A stretch of DNA of 64,000 bases from [Pseudomonas] carboxydohydrogena (GTDB lineage: Bacteria > Pseudomonadota > Alphaproteobacteria > Rhizobiales > Xanthobacteraceae), in contig NZ_CP113162.1 of NCBI RefSeq assembly GCF_029030725.1, positions 2,602,501-2,666,500 on the forward strand, read 5' to 3'. The position numbers and the translations under genes are program-made. Shown piece by piece: positions 26,643 to 35,291 of this stretch (position 1 is the first letter of the stretch; the number at the start of each line of letters is the position of its first letter). Under the pieces are notes generated by a model. That model saw nothing but the letters and a program-made list of their open reading frames with translations, did no database searches and had not been told where the DNA came from.

Positions 26643-27569
26643 ATGTCGGTTCGAGCCTTGAAAACACTTCTGGCAATACACGACGAAGGCTCATTTCAAG
26701 CCGCGGCCAAGCGACTCAACATGACGCTGTCTGCCGCCAGCATGCAGATGAAACAACTCGAAGAAGTTTATGCAACGGCCCTGTTCGACCGCTCCACTCG
26801 CCCGCCATCATTAACGAGTCTTGGAGTGAAGTTGGCCGAAGCAAGCCGGAGCGTTATTAGCGGGTATGAAGATCTTTCTCTTCTGTTGCGATCGGAAGCT
26901 CCACTTTCGGGCAGAATAAATCTTGGCATAGCAACGGCGAGCATCCGGTTGCTACCGCAGCTTACGAAAATCATGAAGGAGCGTTTTCCTGATCTCGACA
27001 TCAATATCGAAAGTGCGATCTCTATAAAGTTGATAGAACGTGTATCACAAGGAGCGCTCGACGCGGCACTTCTCACCCCTCAGATTTTGAGCGATGATTT
27101 ACTCGCCACGACCATTCTCACCGAGCCGATGGTTCTCGTCGCGGCGAAATCCAAAAGAAGCCAGCTTGCGATTAATCTTATTCACACGCATCCCTTCATC
27201 CTGTTCGATCCCCGAACCGGGATAGGGAAAGCCGTGGACGCATTTTTGACCCGGCAAGGGAATTTCTGCCGCAAAGTAACGGTGCTCGATTCGCTGGAGG
27301 CGATCGTGGAATTAGTCGCCCTCGACATGGGTGTAACGATCATACCCGAGCCGGAAGCAGCACGTTATGGACGCGGCCGCGTGGTCTGGACGAACGAATT
27401 GGGCAGCGAATTACAACGCAATCTAGCTTTGATCACACGCAGATCCGCAGGCTCACTACATCTGCATAAAACATTGGCAGATGCTTTTCACGCGGCGCTA
27501 TCAGCCGATAGCCTCCTTCAAAAGGCGGCTACGTCGCCGCTATCCGAGGGCCAAAATCTTCTGAGTTGA
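26643..27569 (+). CDS. LysR-family regulator
   Basis: A 308-residue LysR-type protein starting two bases after the IclR stop, so cotranscribed. The N-terminal helix-turn-helix is visible in LLAIHDEGSFQAAAKRLNMTLSAAS (residues 9-33, read here by its core FQAAAKRLNMT). The effector domain contains SGRINLGIATASIRLLPQL and DMGVTIIPE. Two regulators of different families in tandem suggest that the cluster responds to two signals or that each controls one arm. Its last 30 bases overlap the convergent GST gene. Confidence 0.9.
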   Translation: MSVRALKTLLAIHDEGSFQAAAKRLNMTLSAASMQMKQLEEVYATALFDRSTRPPSLTSLGVKLAEASRSVISGYEDLSLLLRSEAPLSGRINLGIATASIRLLPQLTKIMKERFPDLDINIESAISIKLIERVSQGALDAALLTPQILSDDLLATTILTEPMVLVAAKSKRSQLAINLIHTHPFILFDPRTGIGKAVDAFLTRQGNFCRKVTVLDSLEAIVELVALDMGVTIIPEPEAARYGRGRVVWTNELGSELQRNLALITRRSAGSLHLHKTLADAFHAALSADSLLQKAATSPLSEGQNLLS

Positions 27570-28166
27570 CGGTCGGGCTTCGATCCGCCTCCTGTGAGCC
27601 GCGATGAATGGAAACCTGTCGATGGGCCCCAGCTTCGCACGGTCTATCCAACGCGAGAACACCAGAAGATAGGGATCGGTGATCGTGAAACGCTCGCCGT
27701 GTACGAATGGCCTGCCATCTGCCAGTTTTTCTTCAATCATGTCGAAGAAAGCATGGATGCTCGGGCCGGATTTTTCGCGCATGGCCGCAGCGGCTGCATC
27801 ACCTTCCCCGTATCTCGCAGGGCGAAAGATGTGAGCGAAAGCAACGTGAACCGACGTGGCCAGAAATGAATGGAAGGACTGCATTTCGGCCAACGTAAAG
27901 CTACTCCGCTCGCACTCCCCCATCAGTCCCGCATTCGGAAACTTTCGGCAAATGTAATACAGGATTGGAGGCGTCTCGGTCAGAATACCCTCGTCCGTGA
28001 CAAGAGCAGGCACTCGCCCTTTGGGATTGACCTTTAAAAATTCTGGCGAACGCTGTTCGTTAATCTTGAAATCGACGAGTTGTGCATTGTATTCGCCTCC
28101 CGCTTCCTCAAGAGCGACGTGCGAGGCAAGCGAAACGGTATCCGGCGCATAGTAGAATTTAAGCAT
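27540..28166 (-). CDS. Glutathione S-transferase
   Basis: A 208-residue GST of the beta-like bacterial kind: MLKFYYAPDTVSLASHVALE begins the thioredoxin domain, VNPKGRVPALVTDEGILTET has the cis-Pro and the glutathione site, and the helical domain starts near residue 85. It is convergent with the LysR gene, with a 30-bp overlap of the coding ends, and marks the right border of the catabolic cluster. Confidence 0.9.
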   Translation of the reverse strand: MLKFYYAPDTVSLASHVALEEAGGEYNAQLVDFKINEQRSPEFLKVNPKGRVPALVTDEGILTETPPILYYICRKFPNAGLMGECERSSFTLAEMQSFHSFLATSVHVAFAHIFRPARYGEGDAAAAAMREKSGPSIHAFFDMIEEKLADGRPFVHGERFTITDPYLLVFSRWIDRAKLGPIDRFPFIAAHRRRIEARPSTQKILALG

Positions 28167-28569
28167 GAGGCCTGCCGAGACGAAGTAACCAGTTCATTTG
28201 AACAAGCTAGATCATGCTGTCAGCGAGCCAACAATGTAATAATTTTGAACCTTATCTTCAGGCTCGTTGAAATTCTATTCCGTCAAATGAGTATCATCAG
28301 CCGATGCGCGAGGAACAGCCGCTCAATGTATCGGTTAGCCGAGGCTGCGATGAGTAAATTGTCGCGGGAAAAAAGTGAATATCTATTCCCTCACCTCAAA
28401 GAGCAAAATCTTGAATCGAAATGCTTCAAAATCAAACAGATGCTGCGGAATTCCTGCTCTCACCAAACAGGGAATTTTGCTGAGTCGAACAATGAGTTGC
28501 ACCCGGGGCACCTGGCTTTTGTTTCTCTAAATAGCAGCACCAGAGCTACCGCTGACCTCCGCCAACACC
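28167..28569. other. Stretch with no supported gene
   Basis: About 400 bases of lower-GC sequence between the GST gene and queD. A plus-strand frame passes through it, but its composition, and its overlap with both neighbouring genes on the other strand, make it a poor candidate. I see no clear promoter or repeat. The gst promoter should lie at the left end. Confidence 0.4.
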
Positions 28570-28938
28570 TCACACGATTGGATCGGGCCCATCGTATTCC
28601 GCCCAGCAATCGGGCGTCTCGTAGACTCTCACGCTGGAAAGTTGCGGCAATCGCGGCCTCGCCCTCTCCCATATCCAGATGGCGATGTTTTCGGCCGTAG
28701 GATTTTCCAATCCGGGAACCTCATTCAGACAATTGTGGTCGAGTATCTGGAGAAGCGGCTCAAACGCTTCTTCCACATCGAAAAAATCGACCACGAATCC
28801 CGTATGCGGATCGATGGACCCGTTCAGCAGCACTTCTATCCGGTAGGAATGACCGTGCATCCGATGGCAGCGATGGGCCGGCGAAACATTGGGGAGCCGG
28901 TGCGCGGCCTCGAACCTGAATGCCTGGGATATTCTCAT
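28570..28938 (-). CDS. queD: 6-pyruvoyl-tetrahydropterin synthase/QueD family enzyme
   Basis: A 122-residue enzyme of the queuosine pathway, converting dihydroneopterin triphosphate to 6-carboxy-tetrahydropterin. The zinc ligands are the His in FEAAHRLP and the two in CHRMHGHSY. The catalytic Cys lies in the same motif (HRCHRMHGH). DHNCLNEVP and NPTAENIAIWIWE complete the signature. Length is as in E. coli QueD (121). It stands alone beside the denitrification genes and has no evident functional link with them. Confidence 0.92.
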   Translation of the reverse strand: MRISQAFRFEAAHRLPNVSPAHRCHRMHGHSYRIEVLLNGSIDPHTGFVVDFFDVEEAFEPLLQILDHNCLNEVPGLENPTAENIAIWIWERARPRLPQLSSVRVYETPDCWAEYDGPDPIV

Positions 28939-29114
28939 CGGATACCAAAGTGTTGTGATACCCCGCGCACGGATTCATCCGAGCCGGCGGCTGACGTGGA
29001 ATCAGATTAATGTCGGCCCATAATATAATGGGCGAGCGCCTGACGCCCGCCCATTCCGCTCCTGATTATCAACGATTCCGGCAACCGCCGATGATCGACC
29101 TTGCGTAGATACGT

Positions 29115-29600
29115 TCAGTGAAGCGCCGCGCTCTTTGTCGATGATGAGCCTTCTGCCCGCTGAGACTGGTCCAGAAGCACAGCCATCCGTTTGGCCGGGG
29201 CTGGCGGAATCTTCACCTGGCGCACCGCATAGAGATTCGGCGCAGTGTTTCCGACCGCGATCAGACCCACCATTCCCATCCCGAAATGCGGAAGGCAACG
29301 ATAGCCATAGAGGCCCGGTGTCTGGAAGGTGACTTTCAATTCCTCTGAAAGTTTGCCCTTAAAAGGTTGCGCTCCATCCGGAAGCATGCCGGGAATCGTT
29401 TCCGCGTCGTGTCCCTTGTCCGTGGGGATGAAGCGAACCGTATCTCCGGGCTGAACGCGGAGAAAGGCAGGCTCAAACATCATGACCTGCCCGTCCGATC
29501 CCTTGTTCAACATCTTGACCTCAAAATCCGCTGCCTGGGCAGGAACCGAGAGCAAAGCGACACCCGCAATGCCGAGCGCCAACGCACAATACTTTTTCAT
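29115..29600 (-). CDS. Pseudoazurin (blue copper protein)
   Basis: A periplasmic type-1 copper protein that carries electrons to copper nitrite reductase. The 23-residue Sec signal ends at AQA. The mature part begins [14 protein letters not shown], and the copper ligands are visible as His in [10 protein letters not shown], then Cys, His and Met in [11 protein letters not shown]. At 161 residues it is slightly longer than usual because of an extended C-terminal tail. nirK lies about 9 kb to the right in the same denitrification region. A TTG-N8-CAA box 70 bp upstream links it to the same regulon. Confidence 0.95.
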   Translation of the reverse strand: MKKYCALALGIAGVALLSVPAQAADFEVKMLNKGSDGQVMMFEPAFLRVQPGDTVRFIPTDKGHDAETIPGMLPDGAQPFKGKLSEELKVTFQTPGLYGYRCLPHFGMGMVGLIAVGNTAPNLYAVRQVKIPPAPAKRMAVLLDQSQRAEGSSSTKSAALH

Positions 29601-29669
29601 GATCCGACTCCGTTATGGCCACAACCGTGGCTTCGGTGCCGCTGTTAGCGCAATTTCCGATGAGCCTTT

Positions 29670-29683
29670 TTGCTCTAGAGCAA
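29670..29683. promoter_or_regulatory. Crp/Fnr-type box upstream of pseudoazurin
   Basis: TTGCTCTAGAGCAA is a perfect 14-bp palindrome of the TTG-N8-CAA form recognised by FNR, NnrR and DNR proteins. It lies 70 bp before the pseudoazurin start, a suitable place for activation. Confidence 0.65.
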
Positions 29684-29696
29684 GTTGCGTGACGAA

Positions 29697-30359
29697 TCAG
29701 ACATCTCCCCTGAGACGGTCCGGGAATGTTCGACCTTGCATCAGCGCATCGGCAAAGGCGTGATGAAGGTCACGGTGGATTGCCTCGTCTTCGAGCATGG
29801 CTATGACCATATCGCGAACTTGCGCTTCCGGCGCCAATCCCCAATAGGCAATTGCAGATTCCGGGGCCGGTTGCATCGCACGATCACCGGATTCGATTTG
29901 CAACAAATACTCTGAATATCCATGAACCGCCTGTTCGGCGAAATAAGCCGCCAAACGGTGCGCGACCCGGGCCGAGATCAGGTAGAGGAAAAAATAGAGG
30001 TTGTAGAAAATACCCTGTGCAAGAACGATCAGAAATCGCTCCCACGCATTCGGCCGCGCCAACGCAACAAACGCCATCAAATGGGTACGCTGGCTCTCCG
30101 CCTCGTCCATGAATGTCCGAACCCATCCGTTATCGTCGAGCATCCGCCGCAAACATTTCAGGTGAAGCAGGGTTGCCACAACCATCGGCGGCACGGCTGT
30201 CACCGTCTCCAGAACGATGACCTGATCGCCGTAGCGGCTGTTGAAGAAAGTATTCCCCGCCATCCAGGCGACCAGCCGCGCCATTCCAAATGCAATCCGA
30301 TCGGGCATTGCCTCGGGGGTATGGTGGCGAAGCAGATTTGTCTTATCGATATTGAGCAT
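29697..30359 (-). CDS. Alternative oxidase-like di-iron protein
   Basis: A 220-residue protein matching alternative oxidase (quinol oxidase without proton pumping). Membrane-associated helices flank the iron motifs. The first is VLETVTAVP (Glu51). The second is AESQRTHLM, where the family has NERMHL; His93 is kept but the Glu three residues before it is Gln90. The third is AEQAVHGYSEYL and the fourth LEDEAIHRDLHH (Glu192, His195). The Gln is read from a clear CAG codon. It may lower activity, or Glu88 may substitute. Start at MLNIDKTNLL chosen because the longer frame lacks conservation and runs into the promoter region. It is divergent from the Crp/Fnr regulator, with a shared box between them. 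Confidence 0.8.
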   Translation of the reverse strand: MLNIDKTNLLRHHTPEAMPDRIAFGMARLVAWMAGNTFFNSRYGDQVIVLETVTAVPPMVVATLLHLKCLRRMLDDNGWVRTFMDEAESQRTHLMAFVALARPNAWERFLIVLAQGIFYNLYFFLYLISARVAHRLAAYFAEQAVHGYSEYLLQIESGDRAMQPAPESAIAYWGLAPEAQVRDMVIAMLEDEAIHRDLHHAFADALMQGRTFPDRLRGDV

Positions 30360-30551
30360 ATCTCGTACCCGCTGCCGCAGCCCTGAAGACGGTGAAAGCG
30401 ATCTTCCGTGCGGACACGGCCATGGCGGACCTCGATTTCCCGCATTCTGAAACCTGACCTGTTGCAAACAGATGGTCTTTGTTCTCGCGCAAAGAACTGC
30501 ACGTAAACATCGGCCCAAGCCGGGCGCATCCTTGTTTACCGCGCCGTATTA

Positions 30552-30565
30552 TTGCGTTAGCGCAA
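30552..30565. promoter_or_regulatory. Crp/Fnr-type box between AOX-like gene and regulator
   Basis: TTGCGTTAGCGCAA is a 14-bp palindrome with TTGCG/CGCAA arms, the form preferred by NnrR/DNR-type nitric oxide regulators. It is 77 bp before the regulator and 192 bp before the oxidase gene. Autoregulation and control of the oxidase are both possible. Confidence 0.65.
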
Positions 30566-30642
30566 TCAATCAAGCATCGGAGTGAAGTACATTGCGATGG
30601 TGATCATTCATCGTCAGACCTGAAATCGACAAAGCCCGTCAC

Positions 30643-31341
30643 ATGGATCATCATTCCGACCTCAATATTCTCGGTCGGACCGAGTTGTTCCGTGATGTGC
30701 CTTCGGCGACATTGATCGAGATTCAATCTGCGGGATTTCGCACCAGGCTCGCTGGCGGAGAGGTGCTATTCCAGCAAGGCGACAGTGCATCATCCCTGTT
30801 CATCGTCATTGCAGGTCGCCTTCGCGCCACTCAAACGACTCCGGACGGGCAACAGATCATCATCCGCTATCTCGCTCCGGGGGAAACGGCCGGTCACGCC
30901 ACGCTCGTTCGTGGCGTTGCCCATCCCAGCACAGTCACAGCTGTTGACGATTCTCATTTGATCGGCTGGACCAGCGATACGATCTGGAAAATCATGGAAC
31001 AGCATCCGGCTGTCACCATGAACGCGCTTGCCGTGCTGTCGGCGCGTTACCATGAAATCCAGCTTCGGCTGCTTGAGCTTTCGACAGAGAAGGTCGAACG
31101 CCGCATCGGCCATACCGTCCTGAGGCTGGCAAACCAGGCGGGCCGCCGCACCGCACGCGGGATTGAAATCGCGTTCCCCCTGTCTCGCCAGGATCTCGCC
31201 GAGATGGCCGGCACGACACTTCATACAGTGAGCAGAATCCTCAGTAGATGGGAGGATCTTGGCATCGTCGATTGCGGGCGGCGTCAGGTGGTCGTGTGCA
31301 AGCCGAATATGCTGGAAACCATTTCCGACGAGTCGGGCTAG
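30643..31341 (+). CDS. Crp/Fnr-family regulator, NnrR/DNR-like
   Basis: A 232-residue regulator with an N-terminal cyclic-nucleotide-type beta-roll (GGEVLFQQGDSASSLFIV at about 38-55) and a C-terminal helix-turn-helix (LSRQDLAEMAGTTLHTVSRIL). The cysteines that hold the oxygen-sensing cluster of FNR are missing from the N-terminus. That fits NnrR/DNR regulators, which respond to nitric oxide, probably through haem. It lies among nor, nir, pseudoazurin and oxidase genes, all of which have TTG-N8-CAA boxes, so it is the likely activator of this set. Confidence 0.88.
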   Translation: MDHHSDLNILGRTELFRDVPSATLIEIQSAGFRTRLAGGEVLFQQGDSASSLFIVIAGRLRATQTTPDGQQIIIRYLAPGETAGHATLVRGVAHPSTVTAVDDSHLIGWTSDTIWKIMEQHPAVTMNALAVLSARYHEIQLRLLELSTEKVERRIGHTVLRLANQAGRRTARGIEIAFPLSRQDLAEMAGTTLHTVSRILSRWEDLGIVDCGRRQVVVCKPNMLETISDESG

Positions 31342-31367
31342 CCAGCGCACCGCCTCTCATTCCATTT

Positions 31368-31523
31368 CTATTGTGAAAGGAAAAGCATTGTCGCGATAGC
31401 CACCGACATGAAAGCAGCGGCGACCGCTCCCGGAAAATTCATCGCGCCCTTACGATACATGAAGACGATAAAGGCAAGAATTGCAGGAGTGGAAATGACC
31501 AGCCCGAGTTGTGCTTCGTTCAT
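31368..31523 (-). CDS. Small membrane protein of the norEF operon
   Basis: A 51-residue protein, MNEAQLGLVISTPAI onwards, with two hydrophobic segments (about 7-22 and 29-49). Its ATG overlaps the norF stop by four bases, which argues for a real, translationally coupled gene. The open frame upstream belongs to shadow sequence within norF. No family is recognised. A role in nitric oxide reductase assembly, like NorE and NorF, is inferred from position. Confidence 0.65.
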   Translation of the reverse strand: MNEAQLGLVISTPAILAFIVFMYRKGAMNFPGAVAAAFMSVAIATMLFLSQ

Positions 31524-31834
31524 CGCATGCCTCCATAGGCCAGAAGTGCGCATTCGCCATGCGCAAGGGTGCAGCCAATGACATGAATGGCGAGAACCGA
31601 TCCGCCAAGTATGACCAGATAAATCGAGAACAACAGACGCCATCCGCGCGACGTGGAACGCAGATCCAGAAAATAATTCAGGATCGCCGAAGCCTTGAAG
31701 CCCGCGACCGCGAGGATCAATCCCGCCTGAACAATGAAGGGCAGCAGACGACTTTGCGATGCAGCCACGCTCATCGTCGCGATCGTCAACGCGACCAGCA
31801 CGATCCAGGTTTTTGCCAGCACCGCCACGGTCAA
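31520..31834 (-). CDS. norF: NorF-like cytochrome oxidase subunit IV-type protein
   Basis: A 104-residue membrane protein with three hydrophobic segments and the motif ILNYFLDLRSTSRGWR, typical of the prokaryotic subunit IV/NorF group (LD-x-R followed by W). NorF aids full activity of nitric oxide reductase in Paracoccus and related bacteria. It overlaps norE by four bases and the following small gene by four bases. Confidence 0.8.
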   Translation of the reverse strand: MTVAVLAKTWIVLVALTIATMSVAASQSRLLPFIVQAGLILAVAGFKASAILNYFLDLRSTSRGWRLLFSIYLVILGGSVLAIHVIGCTLAHGECALLAYGGMR

Positions 31835-32475
31835 TGCAACAGGTAGACGATCGGGTAAATCAGCACCCAGATCATATCGAGCATGTGCCAGAAGGCAGCG
31901 CCTGTTTCCATATTCTCCACGCTGTTGGCGAAGAATACGATTCCAAGGATCAGAAGTCCGAGCACGATATGCAATGCGTGGAAGCCGGTAATCATGAAAT
32001 ACAGTCTAAAGAATGTATTGGTTTCGATGCCGATTCCCTCGTTGAAAAGCTGCGTGTACTCCACACCTTTGATCGCGAGGAAGACCGTTCCAAGCACCAT
32101 TCCCGCAACAAGAAGCAGCCTGCCATGCCCATTGTGCCGCCGTTGAAAAACAGCGGCGGCGACAAGAAAACCGCTGGTGACCAGCACAAGCGTATTGATC
32201 CCGGCAAGCAGCGTACTGAGGTGGGATCGCGAACTGTCGAACAATTGCGGATCCAGCACACGCGCGACGGAAAAGCCGAGAAGAAACACACCAAATACGG
32301 CGATTTCTCCGAGGATCAGAATCCACATCATTGGATTTCCAGGCAGAGCAGACAGCGGCCCCCAGTCGGCGGGCGCTGCCTCCACGTTGTCATTCAAATG
32401 CTGGATCAAGCCTGTCTCCACCATGCCAAAACAGTCGCGCCGCGAAACCCCGAGCGGGTTGCGCACAACTGACAT
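31831..32475 (-). CDS. norE: NorE, cytochrome oxidase subunit III-like protein
   Basis: A membrane protein of 214 residues with five helices, homologous to subunit III of haem-copper oxidases: GNPMMWILILGEIAVFGVFLL, ITGFHALHIVLGLLIL and the C-terminal FWHMLDMIWVLIYPIVYLL are diagnostic. NorE supports maturation or stability of nitric oxide reductase. The ATG at 32475 begins MSVVRNPLG; the longer frame is not conserved. It is divergent from norC, with a Crp/Fnr box between. Confidence 0.9.
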   Translation of the reverse strand: MSVVRNPLGVSRRDCFGMVETGLIQHLNDNVEAAPADWGPLSALPGNPMMWILILGEIAVFGVFLLGFSVARVLDPQLFDSSRSHLSTLLAGINTLVLVTSGFLVAAAVFQRRHNGHGRLLLVAGMVLGTVFLAIKGVEYTQLFNEGIGIETNTFFRLYFMITGFHALHIVLGLLILGIVFFANSVENMETGAAFWHMLDMIWVLIYPIVYLLH

Positions 32476-32499
32476 GAGGCCCGACTTCCTTCTCCTTCC

Positions 32500-32513
32500 T
32501 TGTCCTGGCGCAA
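32500..32513. promoter_or_regulatory. Crp/Fnr-type box between norE and norC
   Basis: TTGTCCTGGCGCAA fits TTG-N8-CAA, with one good half (CGCAA) and one weaker. It lies 25 bp from the norE start and 118 bp from norC and may serve both divergent operons. Confidence 0.5.
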
Positions 32514-32630
32514 AGAGCAAAGCAAATTTTGCCTATATTCCGGCCGCGCCGGGCGACCGCTCCGGCAAATGAACACTGATGCTGCAAAATAATATGCGGG
32601 TCTCTGTCTTCACAAAGGAACGGCTGTTCA

Positions 32631-33083
32631 ATGAGTGAGAGATTTACCAAAGCGGCCGCCAGAAATATTTTCTATGGGGGCTCGATCTTCTTTTTTATCG
32701 TCTTCGTCGGCCTGACGGCACAGACGCACTACTACATCCGCACATCCAGCACAGACGAGACGGCGCTGACGGACAGCGTTCGGCGCGGCAAGCATGTGTG
32801 GGAGAAAAATGCGTGCATCAACTGCCATACCCTGCTTGGCGAAGGTGCCTATTTCGCCCCCGAACTCGGGAACGTCTGGGTGCGTTATGGCGGACGCGAA
32901 GACGCCACCGGCGCACGGGAAGCGCTGACGGCCTGGATGCACTCGCAGCCGAGCGGCATCGAAGGACGCCGGCAAATGCCGGATTTCCACCTGAGCGACC
33001 AGGAAGTGAACGACCTGATCGATTTCCTGGAATTCACCAGCCGCGTCAAAACGCAAGGCTGGCCGCCGAAGACCTCGGGCTGA
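32631..33083 (+). CDS. norC: Nitric oxide reductase cytochrome c subunit
   Basis: A 150-residue membrane-anchored cytochrome c. One N-terminal helix (about 15-32) is followed by the haem motif NACINCHTLLGEGAYFAPEL (Cys-x-x-Cys-His), and the axial Met lies in RRQMPDFHLS. It delivers electrons to NorB for reduction of NO to N2O at the inner membrane. First gene of norCBQD. Confidence 0.97.
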   Translation: MSERFTKAAARNIFYGGSIFFFIVFVGLTAQTHYYIRTSSTDETALTDSVRRGKHVWEKNACINCHTLLGEGAYFAPELGNVWVRYGGREDATGAREALTAWMHSQPSGIEGRRQMPDFHLSDQEVNDLIDFLEFTSRVKTQGWPPKTSG

Positions 33084-33096
33084 GGAGTCAAAGACA

Positions 33097-34446
33097 ATGA
33101 AATATCCAACTCAACGGGTCGCTCTGGCCTACTTCACCTGCGCCATGCTTCTGTTCGGCGTGCAGATCATCTTCGGCACATTGGCGGGTACCGTCTATGT
33201 GTTTCCGAACTTCCTCGCCAACATCATCCCCTTCAACGTCCTGCGCATGATCCACACCAATGCGCTGATCGTGTGGTTGCTGATGGGATTTTTCGGTTGC
33301 GGTTACTACCTCATTCCCGAGGAGGCCGAACGCGACATCGAAAGCCCGTTCCTCGCCTATGTGCAGCTCGGCCTGTTGATGTTCGGCGCGCTGGCCGCGG
33401 TCGCAGGCTATCTCTTCGGTGTCCATGAAGGGCGCGAATTCCTTGAACAGCCGCTCTGGATTAAGGCCGCGATCGTCGTGGTGGCGCTGATCTATCTCTA
33501 CAACGTCTCAATGACGATCCTGAAAGGCCGCAAGACCGCAATCGGCAACGTGTTGCTACTCGGCATGTGGGGCATCGCGGTATTCTGGCTGTTCGCCTTC
33601 TACAATCCGGGCAACATCGCGCTCGATAAGGTCTACTGGTGGTACGTCGTCCACCTCTGGGTCGAGGGCGTATGGGAGCTCGTGATGGCCTCCATCCTCG
33701 CCTTCCTGATGATCAAGATGACCGGCGTCGATCGCGAGGTGATCGAGAAGTGGCTCTATGCCATCGTCGGCCTGGCGCTGTTTTCCGGCCTGCTCGGCAC
33801 CGGGCATCATTATTACTGGATCGGCGCTCCGGGCTACTGGCAGTGGATCGGCAGCATCTTCTCGACCTTCGAGGTCGCGCCGTTCTTCGCCATGGTGGTC
33901 TTCGCTTTCAACATGGTCTGGAAGGGCCGCCGCGACCATCCCAACAAGGCGGCGATGCTGTGGTCGCTCGGTTGCACCGTCGGCGCATTCTTCGGAGCCG
34001 GCGTGTGGGGCTTCATGCACACGCTGTCCTTCATCAACTATTACAGCCACGGCACCCAGGTCACCGCGGCCCACGGCCACCTCGCCTTCTTCGGCGCCTA
34101 TGTGATGCTCAATCTGGCAATGATCTCCTACGCGATGCCTTATTTGCGCAACCGGAAGCCCTACAATCAGGTGCTCAATATGTGGAGCTTCTGGATCATG
34201 ACGTCCGCCATGGCGTTCATGACCTTCACCCTCACCTTCGCCGGTGTCGTGCAGGTGCACCTACAGCGCGTGCTGGGCATGAGCTACATGGAGGTGCAGG
34301 ACCAGCTTGTGCTGTTCTACTGGATGCGCCTCGGCTCCGGAGTGTTCGTCCTGATCTCGTGCCTGCTGTTTCTCTACTCGATCTTCGGGCCGGTGAAGGA
34401 GGAGCAACCGGCCCACATCAGCATGCCGCTGCAGCCAGCCAAGTAA
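33097..34446 (+). CDS. norB: Nitric oxide reductase subunit B
   Basis: The 449-residue catalytic subunit with about 12 membrane helices. Conserved histidines for haem b, haem b3 and non-haem iron are visible: MIHTNALIVWLLMG, YVVHLWVEGVWELV, GTGHHYYWIG and AAHGHLAFFGAYVMLNL. Glutamates WVEGVWE are those of cNOR near the iron site. The length is normal for the cytochrome-c-dependent form, and no qNOR N-terminal extension is present. Confidence 0.97.
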   Translation: MKYPTQRVALAYFTCAMLLFGVQIIFGTLAGTVYVFPNFLANIIPFNVLRMIHTNALIVWLLMGFFGCGYYLIPEEAERDIESPFLAYVQLGLLMFGALAAVAGYLFGVHEGREFLEQPLWIKAAIVVVALIYLYNVSMTILKGRKTAIGNVLLLGMWGIAVFWLFAFYNPGNIALDKVYWWYVVHLWVEGVWELVMASILAFLMIKMTGVDREVIEKWLYAIVGLALFSGLLGTGHHYYWIGAPGYWQWIGSIFSTFEVAPFFAMVVFAFNMVWKGRRDHPNKAAMLWSLGCTVGAFFGAGVWGFMHTLSFINYYSHGTQVTAAHGHLAFFGAYVMLNLAMISYAMPYLRNRKPYNQVLNMWSFWIMTSAMAFMTFTLTFAGVVQVHLQRVLGMSYMEVQDQLVLFYWMRLGSGVFVLISCLLFLYSIFGPVKEEQPAHISMPLQPAK

Positions 34447-34474
34447 CGGCTTCAACGCCACGGGGAATGTGTCC

Positions 34475-35284
34475 ATGTTGAAGAGCGTCAACACCGCGGA
34501 AAAAGCGACTGACTTGCCGTTCTATGCACCGACCGGCTCGGAATGCGAGATTTTCGAACACGCTTACCGCAATCGTCTGCCGGTCCTGCTCAAGGGACCG
34601 ACAGGCTGCGGGAAAACCCGCTTCGTCGCCCATATGGCGGCGCGGCTCGGTCGCCCTCTTTATACTGTGTCGTGCCATGACGACCTGACCGCCGCCGACC
34701 TGACCGGCCGCTATCTCCTGAAAGGCGGCGATACCGTCTGGGCGGACGGCCCCCTCACCCGCGCCCTGCGCGAAGGCGCGATCTGCTATCTCGATGAGGT
34801 TGTCGAAGCGCGCAAGGACGTCACGGTCGTTCTGCATCCGGTCACGGACGACCGGCGCACATTGCCGCTCGAGCGCACCGGCGAACTGCTGCAGGCGCCG
34901 CCTGAGTTCATGCTCGTGGCGTCCTATAATCCCGGCTACCAGAATGTGCTGAAAACATTGAAGCCAAGCACGCGGCAACGTTTCCTGTCCATGGAGTTCG
35001 GCTTTCCCACGCTGGAAGCCGAAGCCGCGATCGTCTCTCATGAAAGCGGACTGCCGCAGGATCGGTGCATTCCTCTGGTCAAGGTCGCCCAAGCGCTGCG
35101 CGGCCTGAAGGGACAGGACATCGAGGAAGGTGCTTCGACGCGGCTGGTGGTTTACTGCGCCGTGCTGATCCGCGACCGCGTGGATTACGACACCGCACTA
35201 CGCGTCGCCTTGATCGAGCCGCTGTCCGACGATCCGGAAATTGTGGATGGATTGAAGCGCGTCGCGCAGATCGCACTGGGATAG
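34475..35284 (+). CDS. norQ: NorQ, MoxR-type AAA ATPase
   Basis: A 269-residue AAA+ ATPase. Walker A is GPTGCGKTR near residue 40, Walker B AICYLDEVVEAR, and the sensor region LVASYNPGYQ. NorQ works with NorD to insert the non-haem iron into NorB. The ATG at 34475 has GGGGAA upstream. A GTG two codons earlier is an alternative. Follows norB by 28 bp. Confidence 0.93.
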   Translation: MLKSVNTAEKATDLPFYAPTGSECEIFEHAYRNRLPVLLKGPTGCGKTRFVAHMAARLGRPLYTVSCHDDLTAADLTGRYLLKGGDTVWADGPLTRALREGAICYLDEVVEARKDVTVVLHPVTDDRRTLPLERTGELLQAPPEFMLVASYNPGYQNVLKTLKPSTRQRFLSMEFGFPTLEAEAAIVSHESGLPQDRCIPLVKVAQALRGLKGQDIEEGASTRLVVYCAVLIRDRVDYDTALRVALIEPLSDDPEIVDGLKRVAQIALG

Positions 35285-35291
35285 TCTTCCA

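Noticed and set aside
28080-28700. 206-codon plus-strand frame between gst and queD
   Set aside because: It overlaps both gst and queD on the opposite strand, and its middle has non-coding composition.
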